Shown here: piece after piece, positions 1 to 11,700 of the stretch
How positions within the stretch are numbered: the first letter of the stretch is position 1
Layout of the letters: each line of letters starts with the position of its first letter
DNA from: Saprospiraceae bacterium
GTDB lineage: Bacteria > Bacteroidota > Bacteroidia > Chitinophagales > Saprospiraceae
NCBI GenBank assembly: GCA_016710115.1
Contig: JADJLN010000006.1
Span: forward strand, 1-64,000
Direction: 5' to 3'
DNA length: 64,000 bases
Position numbers and translations under genes: made by a program
The notes under the pieces: model-generated
Seen by the model: only the letters and a program-made list of their open reading frames with translations
Told to the model about the DNA's origin: nothing
Database searches by the model: none

Positions 1-1001
1 ACCAACACCATGGGGCAGAAATCCACCTTTGGTCCCTTTGGGATTGATTCCATTGCCAACGGGTTTCAGGGTATTTTGGATACAGTTCTCTACCCCACCT
101 GCACGGAGCCGGCAACCGGTATCATTGTCATCGTACCACCCGGTGAAGAAGCCGATTACACCTATCAGTGGAGCCATAATCCTGCACTCGACATCTGGGT
201 AGCGGATGAACTGGCTGCCGGACTCTATCATGTCACCGTATCGGATCTGGATGGATGCCGGCAGTCCCTGTCGATATTGCTGGAGGACACTGGACCGATC
301 ATCGATCCACTTATTACCACGCCGCCATTGTGCGCCAGTGGCAAAACGGGAAGTGTTGAATTTGAAGTAACCGGACAGACGCCACCCTTTACCACTGATG
401 TTCTCAACCAGACGACAGCCAAACTGAAATTCCCTCCTTACAAACTGGATGCAGGTCAATACCGTGTCTTTGTCAGGATGGCAAAGGATGTAAAGCAACC
501 CGGAGTTTCATCATCGTCGATCCACAGGCTATGCAGATCGAATTCCTCATCGGTCTGGATGGTGACGGACAGCCCACCGTGTTGATCCCCAAGGTCAGCC
601 AGGGAAAACCGCCGTATACCTTCCTCTGGAGCGATGGCAACACCGATCCTACCCGAACCGATCTGAGTCCCGGGACGTACCAGGTTACCGTCACTGATGA
701 CAAAGGGTGCACCCAGGTCAGAGAATTCAAATTCGGAATTCCCGGAGGCGGTGTGATCGGGAATAACGGGCTGCAGATCGATCCTGTGCCCGGAGGCGTC
801 ATTCTCCGGACAGACAGAATCCAGAACATGACCATTCGGCAAGTTCGCCTGATTGACCTGCTCGGCCGGGACCTATCTTCTCATTCCCTGCTTCCTGAAT
901 CAGGTCCTGTGTTTATCGAACTGCCGATACCGGGAGCCTATTTCATGGAGTTTGTCAATGAGCAGGGAGATGTCTGGAGCCAACAGATCATTACCCATTG
1001 A
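1..1001 (+). CDS. SprB-repeat T9SS-secreted protein, 3' part
   Basis: The reading frame is open from base 1, so the 5' end lies outside the window. The visible part holds SprB-type repeats, each ending in a Gly-Tyr/Gln-x-Val-Thr-Val-(S/T)-Asp-x-x-Gly-Cys pattern, and closes with a T9SS type A sorting domain (about the last 75 residues; VRLIDLLGRD then a terminal beta strand ending IITH). A frameshift near 475-480 breaks it: one missing base after 'gtcag' restores DGKGCKATRSF, which matches the next gene. Known for the family: such proteins cross the outer membrane by T9SS and are attached to or released from the surface. The last 330 or so residues closely resemble the gene at 1137-3563, so the two are tandem paralogues. 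Ligand and exact role are unknown. Confidence 0.8.
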
Positions 1002-1136
1002 AGTGATCCCCGACCATTGAAAAATCAGGGATTTCAGGTTATATTCACCTTACTGGAAGATCAGGATTCTGGTCCAATTTCCCATGATAAAGAATACGAA
1101 CTGGATGTTTGAGTCTGTACTACCCAACCTGTTGAC

Positions 1137-3563
1137 ATGATGATGAAATCAGGATTCCTGCTTCTTTTATTTGCCGGGGCATTCCATTTGACCGCCCAGG
1201 AAATTTGTACGAACGGTATGGATGACGACGGCGACGGGTTAATCGATCTACAGGATCTGGAATGCACATGTATTGGTCTTTATCCCTGGGTACCTGAAAT
1301 CAATCTGCCCAATCCGTCTTTCGAAGAAAGAAGTTGTTGTCCAGCTTCTTTCAGTATGATGAACTGTGTGAAGGATTGGCAAAAGGGGACGATTGCGACC
1401 ACAGATTTCTTGCACACCTGTGACTTTGTCATGCCTGCCGTCCTGGAAGCTGATCTTTTACCATTTTCCAGTGATTCAGGAGCTGTCGGGATGATCTTCA
1501 GCAATATGTGGGTAGAATATGTCGGTACTTGTATGGCCACGCCTCTCCTCGCCGGCAGAACCTATCGGCTGGCTTTCCAGATAGCCAGTGTTCCCCTGAC
1601 CAACTTCGGGGAAACCTGTAACAACGGAGTCATCTATTATCCAGACATCGATCTGGCTGTCTGGGGCAATCCGGATTGTGAGTTACCTGTGATCACCCAA
1701 GGTTGCCCCGGCCAGGCAGATTCACTTTGGAAGGTCCTCGGTAAATCGACATATCATCCCGAATCCACATGGGGATCCTTTTCCATCACCTTCACACCCA
1801 CTTCCGACATCAACGGATTGATGATTGGCCCAACCTGCGAACTCCCATCCACCGGGTACAATGGCTCCCCCTGTTATGCCTATTTCATTCTGGATGCCCT
1901 TGTCCTCGAATCTACGGAAGCCAGTTACCAGATCAATCTTTCAGACAACGGCTGGACTGACAGCGACAAGTATGCATTGTTCGCGGAAGCTGGTGACACC
2001 TCTGGAACCTGGCAATCGTATTTTGAAGGCGTTGCCATCGAGGGACAAACTGCGGCTGAATTCTCTTTCAAAACGAATAATTATCAGCCCGGAACCTATC
2101 AGGTGACGTATACAAAGAATGGATTGTGCATCCAGGACAGCTTTCACATTGATCTGCCCCCACCGCAGGCCATGATCGGCGAGCAGAAAGTTTCTCAGGA
2201 CACCTTCTATTTTGTGAATCGTTCCACGTACGCGCTCGATTATATCTGGCACTTTGGTGATGGGGAAACATCCACGGAAAAGGAGCCTCTGTTTCACCAG
2301 TATCCCGGACCTGGCACCTATAATGGGTACTTGGTTGCCATCAATCATTGCTGTTCAGATACAGTTTACTTTAGCGCCCCCATATACGAACCTCCTTTCC
2401 TTCTCCATTCCGATCTGATTCCTCACAGTTGTGATTCCTCGAGCACCATCATTCTGGACATACTTTCCAGCACACCATTTACCTGTGAGTGGAGTAACGG
2501 GCAAATGACAAATGAACCCACCTTAACCGACCTGCTCCCCGGTCAATACAGTGTACAAGTGACCAATCAGAATGGGCAATCATCATTCGGGTTGTTCACG
2601 ATTGATTCTTCAACGACAGGCTTTCAGGGGATGGTCGATATTGAAACCGTGCCGACCTGTCAAACGCCGCCGACCGGAATCATTATGCTTGTTTCGTCTG
2701 ATTCGGATTCAGTCTATACATACCATTGGTCGCACGACCCTGACCTGGATTCGTCAATTGCCGCAAATTTGCTGCCCGGTGAATACCAGGTAACACTTAC
2801 CGACACTTATGGCTGCCAAAAAGAGATCACGATCCTCTTGCCAGACCAGGGTCCGATCATCGAATCTCTCGTGGTTGGTTCGCCTCTCTGCCCGGGAGAA
2901 CTAAGTGGTACACTGGATGTGCTGATCAGTGGCCCAAATGGGCCATTCAATATAGTCGTTCTGAACCTCTCGACGTCCATGTTCAAATCACCACCCTACC
3001 AATTGGATCGGGGTGATTATCGCATCGATATTGTGGACACGAATGGTTGTTTTACCACTCGTGAATTCAATGTCGTCGATCCGGCAACCATGGAGATCGA
3101 ATTCCTCATCGGCCTGGACATGGATGGTCAGCCTACGATTCTGTCCCCGAAAGTGAGCCAGGGTGAACCGCCCTATTCCTTCCTGTGGAGCGATGGAAGT
3201 ACGGCCTCCAGCCGATCAGATCTCACTCCAGGCATCTACCAGGTTACAGTTACAGATGACTTGGGTTGCACCCGGATCAAGGAGATCAAATTCGGTATCC
3301 CGGGAGGGGGCGCCATTGGTAATAACGGATTGCAAATCGATGTCACCCCCGGTTCGGGGGAGCTTCGGTTGAGCTCTTCTGGTATGCCCGGATCTTCGAC
3401 CAAAGTCGATATTGTTGATCTCCAGGAAGGTTGATCCGGTCGGCCTGGATGCGATCCGGTCCAGCGGAAAGCCTCACAATTCAACTTCATTCCGGATTGT
3501 ACTGGCTCCACATTCAAACGGGAAAATGGAGAAGCATTTTCCCGGTCGGTGTTCATCCCCTGA
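1137..3563 (+). CDS. SprB-repeat T9SS-secreted protein with PKD-like domain
   Basis: About 808 residues. A signal peptide (MMMKSGFLLLLFAGAFHLTA) is followed by a DDDGDGLID motif common at the N-terminus of Bacteroidota secreted proteins, then a cysteine-rich region of unknown fold (residues about 50-270), a PKD-like domain with YIWHFGDGE (about 365-415), and SprB-type repeats in the second half. Two frameshifts lie in the sorting domain: near 3425-3430, after VDIVDLQ, and near 3525. Repairing both gives a normal T9SS tail that ends NGEAFSRSVFIP with TGA at 3561-3563; unrepaired, the frame stops at 3434. The start is the first of three consecutive ATGs, directly before the signal peptide. It is a tandem paralogue of the upstream gene and likely a surface or secreted adhesin; its substrate is unknown. 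Confidence 0.82.
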
Positions 3564-3710
3564 GGAAATGGCTATGCAGATCAATATCGCGTAAAAAGCG
3601 CGGCAGCGAATCCAGTCAGATCATACTCTTACAAGGAAAGTGATCAGATTCCTTACATTTAGGAATCCGATCCATTGATCTACCAAATGCAGCACGCCAA
3701 CACCCACCTT

Positions 3711-6700
3711 ATGCGTTATTATCTATTTGTCCTCAGCATGGTCTTGAGTCCGGCTTTTCTTCTCGCACAGGCAAATGATTGTGCGACTGCAACGACTATC
3801 TGTGCCAATCCGGCTCCTGCGGGAAACCCTATGGGGAATGGCGGTTATGACGACTTCAGTGATCCCGACAACGATCCGGGATGCCTTTCCTCCGAAGGAA
3901 ATACGGCCTGGTATTATTTTGAGATCGATGCCGGTGCGCCCTCTGGCCTCACTTTGGAGTTTTCCATTATCCCAGACGGAGGATATGGTGAGGATTATGA
4001 CTGGGCCCTGTTTGGACCAGATGTGGATTGTGGTGATCTCGGCTCTCCGATCCGCTGTTCCTCGGCTGCCTTCAATTGCGGGTTTTGCCCGGATACTGGC
4101 CTGGGAAATGGTGCCATGGATGTAACGGAAGGACCCGGTTTCGGGGATGGATTTGTCGCCCCTTTGATTGTGAATGGCGGTGAAGGTTATTACATCGCGA
4201 TCAATAACTGGTACGGAACCGGGAACGGATTCACCATGACTTTTGGCGGCGATGCTGCCGACTATATGGATTGCACCGCAGACCCCCCGTGTTCGGTTGC
4301 TGCAGTAGCCAGTGCAGACGTTACCATTTGTGAAGGTGGCGACCCTGTTCAACTCAATGTGACTCCAGACGGTGGCCTTCCTCCCTATCAATTCTTCTGG
4401 GAAGGCAGCGGAGATGGAAGTGATTTTCTGGATGACCCATCTGCTCAATCTCCGATTGTTACGATCCCAGTCGGCGTCACCGGCAACTACACGTACTATG
4501 TCACTGTCACTGATGGCAACTGTGAGGCTGTCGATTCATTGCTCCTGGAGATCTATCCTGCACCAATGATTTCAATTGACCCCATCGGGCCTTTCTGCAC
4601 TAACGATCAGACTTCCATCCAGGCATATGGTAGCCCTCAAAACGGGCAATGGGGAGGAATTGCCAACCCGTTGGGCATTTTCGTTCCTTCGAATTTCAAT
4701 GATGGGACCCATTACCTGACACTGAGTACGGTCACGCCTCAGGGTTGTCCGTATTGACTCCATCCCGGTCGACTTTTATGACCCGGATGACATCAATATC
4801 TTCAATATCGATCCTCTTTGTGAATCTTCCGGCCCGTATATGGTCCAGGTCGACCCTCCGGGTGGCGTCTGGACTGGTGACATCTCCATGAACGGTACCA
4901 TCTACCCGGACTTGCTGGGGCCGGGCACCTTTGTCGGGACTTATGAATACACCAGTATCTACGGCTGTGAAAGTATTGACCAGGTGGTTTTTGACATTTA
5001 TGAGGATCCGGAACCGTTGATCATTGATCCCGGTCCAATCTGTGTGAGCAATACGACCATTCAGCTTGAAGCTGACCCACCAGTGGTTCGTGGATGGCCA
5101 CTCCGGACTTCAATGGCAATGTCTTTCCAAGCGTTTTGGGCATCGGCACGTATTCAGTCATTTACGAATACTATGATGGAAATGGATGCGTCGGATCAGA
5201 CAGTATCCTCATCGACATCATCAGTGAACCCTATGCAGACTTGCTACCAGATGCCTTTATCTGTAACAGCAACGCAGGTGGTCAGACCACCCTGCTTGAC
5301 TTTTCACAGCTGATCCTGGGCGGTGATGCCAGTGGAACCTGGGAGGACACGGATAATTCAGGGGCCGCCGGCCCATTCCCGATTCTGGATTTTGATGGCA
5401 TACTACCTGGCGCCTACACATTTACCTACACGACAAACTCGGCTTCAGGCGATTGCCCGGAATATACCGGAACGATCACGGTTATCGTCGAGAATTGCGA
5501 GTGCCCCAGTGTTGCTCTCTTTTCTCAAACAACCCTCTGCACCTCCATGGCCGATCTGGACCTGAACAGTATCAAGGTAACTACTGAACCTGGCACATTC
5601 AGTCTGGTCGGATCTCCTCCGGGAAGTAACCCGGCAACGGTGAGTGCCAATCAGTTTTCAGGCACCGGAAAAGATTCGGGAACCTATACCGTCCAGTTTG
5701 AATTGAGTACGCCGCCACCTGCTGGCTGCCCTACTTCCAGTACATCGGATATCATCCTGGTTTTACCCCCTGTTGCCACATTGCCTGCCAGCACCCAGGT
5801 ATGCAATCAATCAGGCACCGGAAGTTACCCGAGTACACTCGATCTATACAGTCTGATTTCAGGTGGCGACCTCACGGGGACCTGGGCCGATGTGGATGCA
5901 TCCGGTGCGACAGGCCCCTCCTCCGCCATGAGCTTTGTCGGACTTTTGCCCGGGTCCTACACCTTCACCTATACGACTGGCAGCGCGGTGCCTCCCTGTT
6001 CGAATTCTTCTTATTCGATGGAGGTGATCGTCAATGACTGCAACTGTCCGAGCACGGCATTCAATCCACCTGGGAACCTCTGTAATGACAACGGAAGTCT
6101 GGATCTCAATACCTTGCTTATCACTGGCGAACCGGGCACCTGGTCAATCGCTCTCAATCCTCCCGGAACAAATCCGGCCGTCCTTGCAGGATCGACCATT
6201 CAGGCAACTGGAAAAGATCCCGGAACCTATACCATTCGATTCACGCTGTCCACATCGCCTCCTGCCGGTTGTCCCCTGTTCAGTGAAAACATGTTGACGA
6301 TCATCCCGGCTCCATTTGCGACACTACAACCGCAGCTTGCCATCTGCAACAGCAATTCCTCCGGCCAGGACCCGACTGTACTGAACTTGACCGACTTTCT
6401 GTTGACTGGCGACCAAACAGGTACCTGGGTGGATCAAAACAACAGTGGCGCTTCTGGCACGATTCCCGTGCTGGACTGCGTCGGGATTACCCCTGGTCTA
6501 TATCCATTCACCTATACGACTGGGAGCGCAGTTCTTCCTTGCACATATGCCTCCTACACGGTCAACGTACTGGTGAAGAACTGTCTCTGTCCGGACCTGG
6601 ACATCCTTTCCTCGATTGCTCAATGCAACAGCAATACCAGCCTGGATCTTTCTACCTTATCCAATTGGCGGCACCGGGTGTATGGTCGCTCAGCGGGATT

Positions 6701-8155
6701 CCCGGAGGTACAAATCCGGCCATCCTGAACGGGGCGAATCTTGATCTGCAGGACAAGGATCCCGGGAATTACATCCTCACCTACACGCTACAACCTGCAC
6801 CGCCTCCCGGGTGTCCGACTGAGACGACAAGCACGGTTATACTCGCCGATCAACCCACAGCCGGCTCTCCGGTATCGGCTGCCGAATTTTGCCATGGAAC
6901 GAATGGATTGCAATCTTTGCCTTCACTTCTTTCCGGTCAGGATGCTTCTGGGACGTGGTCCTTTTTCAATGGTCCTGCCAACCCGGGTCCGGCATTCGAC
7001 GCAAATGCAGGGACAGTCAATATCCAGACACTTCCAGCTGGCACTTACAGTTTTCAGTACCTGATCACGGCTCAGGCACCTTGTTTGAATGCATCATCTC
7101 TTGCCGAACTGATTGTGCATCCGAATCCTGTCGCCGATGCCGGCACAGATCGAACCATCGACTGCCTGAATCCATCTGTACCCATTGGACCAACTCAAAC
7201 TCCTCCTGCCATGTTGAGCTTGAGTTGGACCGGGCCTGGCCTGAATGGTTCGTCGCAAATAAATCCTGTGGTTACTGCCCCGGGTCCATTTACACTGACA
7301 GTCACAGACACAGGTTCTGGCTGTACCGCTCAGGATGATGTCCTGGTCACTGGAAGCAATGACCTGATTGTCAGCATGCAAGTGGAGGGACAGGGAAACA
7401 GCTGTCCGGGTTCTACCGACGGATATATCGAGGTGATCAATATTCAGGGTGGCACGGCCCCTTATCAATATTCACTGAACAATGGACCGGCAAACAATAC
7501 TGGCCTTTTTGCTCCGCTGAGCGGAGGCACTTATCAGGTCAACGTAACTGATGCTATCGGTTGCAGTCGGGATACTACCCTCTTCCTGACTTCCGGATCC
7601 GGGTTCACACTCAACCTTGGACCTGACCAGAAGGTGTTGGCTGGCAGTACTGTACTCATCCAGGCAAGCATCAATCCGGCTTCCACCAATCTGTTCCAAT
7701 TGAACTGGTCTCCTGCACCACCTGATGGTTGCACAACATGCACCGGTTTCAGCTTTTCAGCAGCGTCAGATATCACATATTCCTTGACAGCAATTGACGA
7801 GAATGGATGTTCCGCTTCCGATCAGATCAGTATCCTGGTTTCATTACCACGGAGGGTGTTCATTCCTTCTGCGTTCTCACCAAATGCAGACGGACTAAAC
7901 GATATCTTCTATGTACAGGGAGGATCGGAAGTCCTCCGCGTGATCAGTCTTCAGGTATTTGATCGCTGGGGCAATGCGGTATTCCGCCAGGATGACACAC
8001 CTGTAAATGACTACAAATATGGCTGGGATGGTACGTTCCGCGGACGATATGTCGGACAGGAGGTATATGTCTATGCAGCTGAGGTCGAATTCATTGACGG
8101 GCAGACCAGGCTGTATAAAGGGGATGTCCTGATCAGTGATTCACTGGTCCGATAA
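3711..8155 (+). CDS. Giant modular surface protein with gliding-motility-associated C-terminal domain
   Basis: About 1,480 residues in four frame segments, with shifts near 4750, 5085 and 6650. The ATG at 3711 gives a clean signal peptide (MRYYLFVLSMVLSPAFLLAQ); earlier in-frame starts at 3675 (TTG) and 3687 only add a hydrophilic leader. The N-terminal domain (NDCATATTIC... to about residue 190) is the kind found in many Bacteroidota surface proteins. Then come Ig/SprB-like modules and a long-period repeat: the (G/T)(G/Q)D-x-(S/T)GTW motif recurs at about 5319, 5862, 6405 and 6935, a spacing of about 540 bp (181 residues). The C-terminus has the gliding-motility-associated domain (PSAFSPNADGLNDIF, FDRWGN, YGWDGTFRG, GDVLI), which in this family directs T9SS export in place of the type A tail. 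Probably a cell-surface adhesin or filament protein. Confidence 0.85.
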
Positions 8156-8214
8156 CGACAGTTGTGATCGACATCACGAAGACCATGACTGGCCCGGAGA
8201 TATCTTTGCTGAAA

Positions 8215-8658
8215 ATGCAGAAAATGACCATGTTCAAGATCCTGATCGTCCTGATCGGACCGTTTCTTGCCACATCTTGTGCTCAACCTCCGGCATCACA
8301 GTTGGAAAACACGACAACACAATCAGCCGGCATCGCCAAGGACATCGATGTGACCACATTTTCAGAATCGAGGGCTGCTCGGCCAGACCATATACTTCTG
8401 GACGTTCGTACCCCGGAGGAGATACAACAGGCCAAAATCCAGGATGCCACGGAAATCGATTTTCATGCACCGGATTTTCTGGAGAAGGTCAATCAGCTAC
8501 CTAAAGACAAACCGGTTTTTGTGTATTGTCGTTCCGGCAACCGAAGCGGGAAGGCGATGGCCAGGATGCATGAACTTGGCTTTACTGAGGTCTATAACCT
8601 AGCTGGTGGAATCATGGCCTGGCAAAATGCCGGTCTTCCAGTCACCAGTGCCAAATAA
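8215..8658 (+). CDS. Rhodanese-like domain lipoprotein
   Basis: About 147 residues. A short hydrophobic leader ends in a lipobox (LATSC, Cys near residue 22), so the protein is probably lipidated and held in the periplasm. The rest is one rhodanese domain: LLDVRTPEE near its start, the active-site loop YCRSGNRS with the catalytic Cys, and the C-terminal AGGIMAWQNAGLP motif. Single-domain rhodaneses carry sulfane sulfur on this Cys; the physiological acceptor cannot be read from sequence. Several in-frame starts exist (GTG 8164, ATG 8185, 8215, 8224, 8230); 8215 or 8230 place the leader correctly. It follows the large surface protein by about 60 bp and converges on the lectin/HYR gene. Confidence 0.85.
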   Translation: MQKMTMFKILIVLIGPFLATSCAQPPASQLENTTTQSAGIAKDIDVTTFSESRAARPDHILLDVRTPEEIQQAKIQDATEIDFHAPDFLEKVNQLPKDKPVFVYCRSGNRSGKAMARMHELGFTEVYNLAGGIMAWQNAGLPVTSAK

Positions 8659-8687
8659 AACCCCGCTCCGGCAGACCGGAAGCGGGG
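8654..8687 (-). terminator. Rho-independent terminator for the minus-strand lectin/HYR gene
   Basis: Plus-strand bases 8661-8687 form a GC-rich hairpin (CCCCGCT-CCGG, loop, CCGG-A-AGCGGGG, one bulged A). Read on the minus strand it is followed by TTTTATTT (8660-8653), as expected for intrinsic termination of the gene ending at 8742. On the plus strand no U tract follows, so it would at best be a weak stop for the rhodanese gene. Confidence 0.7.
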
Positions 8688-8741
8688 CAAAGGGGGGCCG
8701 AACCCGAAAACACGGGCCCGGTCTCTGGTTTTGAGGGTTTG

Positions 8742-11700
8742 CTATTGAATGACCAGCTTCATCCGAGTCAGTCGGGACCCAGCTTGTAAATCAAGTATAT
8801 ACACTCCAGCAGGAAGACCGGATAGTTCAAGATCACACTGATGGACTCCATTCGCATTCCATGACCAGGATTTGACCGGCTTGCCCAATTGATCGATCAG
8901 GGTTGCCTGAACGAGTTCCGACCAGTGTCCATTCCAGGATAACCTGACCCGTTCAGTTGCCGGATTCGGAAACAGATTCAGATCACCCAGTGGCGTTGAC
9001 GCCTCAAGATCAGTGGTCATACCCAGCTGAACAAGCAGGTCTTCCACTTCTCCCTGTGCAAAGAGACCACATGACTCAGGCAGTGTCGGATCACTCTGGA
9101 TGTTTGTATACTTCACACTCACCCGGATAAACGACGGACCGGCTACTGTATAATCCGGAACCTTTGAGGAAATCGAAATCGGTCCTTGATTCAACTCCTG
9201 GGCATCGTAGATCATTTCACCAAAATCCTGAAAATCCCCATCCCGGTTCCAATCTGCCCATGCCCGGATGTAGGTAGTCAAGGCTTCGCCCATATACCCG
9301 GGGACGACATCAAGCTGGATCTCTTCTCCCCAGGCCAGCAGCGGTTCCAGAGCGATAGAGCCACCCCATCCACAGTTGTTTCCATTGGTATATGGAAGCC
9401 CCTGCAATGACACCTCTTCTACCCAAAGAGCATCTGTATGTTCACCTCGACTCTCACAGACGGATTTCCCACTTAACGGGATCACATGGATGGTAAAAAT
9501 GCAGAAACTCGAATTGCCACAAATATCATCCGCCCAATACTGCACTTCGGTCTCGCCGGGGTAATAGGTATCTCCGGAGTAATGCGTAACCATGACATCA
9601 AAATCACTACAGTTATCGGTGATCTGCGGCTCATTCCAGAAAACGACAACAGGACACCATTCCTCCGTGTAGATATAGATATCCTGAGGACAACTGTCGA
9701 AAACGGGAGCATCTTCATCGCCCGTTTGTACCCATTGAACACAGGAGACCGTTTTACTCGTGTCGTTGACTGCGGTCAAGGTCCATGTACGTCCGATCTT
9801 GGCAGATCCTGGACAACCGGATGAATCCATGAGCCAATCGCTGTACGTCAGTTCAAGCAAACCACAATCATCCGGGCCGTCTATGGTCGGTTCTCCGGCT
9901 ACCGATGGGTCGGTGGGGTCACCCGGACAGGCCTGGTATTTCCCGGGGCATTGCAGGTCGGGCAGGACACAACATTCCTCAACGGTGACGGTGAATATGC
10001 ATGTAGCAGTATTTCCACATTCATCCAGCATGGTATAGGTCACGGTCGTTACACCTTCCTCAAAGACAGATCCGGGTGCATGGCTGGCCAGAACCGAAAC
10101 CGGGCTGCAATTATCTGTCACACCCGGAGATATCCAGTTGACAACAGCCTGACAATCCGGATCGGGTTCTACAGTAATGTTTGGGGGACAATCCTGAACG
10201 ACCGGTGGTTCCTGATCGATCCGGGTAATGGATTGGGAAGCCGTCGAAGTATTCCCGCATGCATCCTGGGCAATCCAGGTTCGGGTAACGATATGTCCAT
10301 TTTCACAGGCCTTTCCCGAACTCTGATCGATGAACGTCAGCGTCACCGCACCACAATTATCCGCAAATGCAGGATTGCCGAATGCAAGTGGGACATCCGG
10401 GCAGAGAGTCAGATCGTCGGGTATATTGCTGATGACAGGAGCGACCTTATCCTCCAGTACGATCCATTGTTCGCAGGTCGTAAATAACCCCGGTTGTGCA
10501 TCGAAATAGGATTTCCAGGTTCGCTTGATCGTCTGGTTCCAACAATTCCCCATACTGATCACTTCATCATTGAATTCAACGACAACATTACCACAGGGAC
10601 CGTCAGGCGTCGACGTTGTCGCGAATCCAGTCACCCGGGAGATGCAGATTCCTCAGGACAACCCAGATAATCCGGAGGACAGGTGATCGCCGGTGCCTTG
10701 CAACAGGTGGTCACCGTTACCTTAAAGGAACACTGGGTCTTGTTTCCGCAACCATCAACAAAGGTGTAGATGACCGTTGTCGTTCCTTCATAAAATGTAC
10801 TTCCGGGTTGATGGGTTACTGTAGTGTACACATTGCCACAGTTATCCATCGGGAGAGGTGCTGCCCATCCCACCTTGACACTGCAATCCGGTCCTGGAGC
10901 CACGGTGACGTCCTTCGGACAATCCCAGATCATGGGAGGCTCTTTGTCTTGCAGATAGATATACTGTATGCAGGTATTGTACAATTGGGGATACAGGCTG
11001 AATGCCGCTTTCCATGTCCGCTTGATCACTTTATCCCAGCAATTGCCCTGACTGATGATCTGGTCTGACCAGGTGATGACCACCTTTCCACAGGGGCCGT
11101 CCGGTGTCCAGGACATGGCCCATCCAGTCGTATTGGGATCAGATGATGTCTCCGGACAACCGAAATAATCATCCGGACACTGGATCTCCGGACCGAGGAA
11201 GCAACAATCCTTGACTGTAACTGAAAATGAACATGTGGCCATTTCCCCACAGCCATCAGTTGCTTTATAGGTGATCACGGTTGTGCCGACAGGAAAACAG
11301 GAACCCGGAGGCGGACCAGAAATCTGGATGACTGATTCACAGGGGATTTCCATGATGAACTCCAACTTTGTCTGTCCCAGTTCATCCGACCAGTATCCAT
11401 CCGGGTGTAATGCACCATAATCTTCATTGGTAAAGCCCCCATTATCCGGTTGTCCGGGTACCCAGCGTGTAAAACCGAGAGGATCATTGTTCACCCATCC
11501 AAACTGGCCTTCCACTTGCTCATCGGTCAAACCGATCCAGGCAATCGTACCCAGCAACATGGTGGCCAGAAATTGATTCTCGCCCAGAGAATTCATCACG
11601 ACCAGATGCCCGCCATGTGACGAGGATATGGCCTGACTGGTCCACCAGTCATACTTTTGTTGGGAGCAGTAATAATGTGATCCCTGATATTCACCCATGT

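Noticed and set aside
3634..3655. Hairpin AAGGAA...TTCCTT as a terminator after the second SprB gene
   Set aside because: The stem is only 6 bp with an AT-rich composition, the loop is 10 bases and no T tract follows.
5300..7000. CRISPR-like or satellite DNA repeat
   Set aside because: The periodicity is at the protein level with diverged DNA and a unit near 540 bp; it is a multidomain protein repeat.
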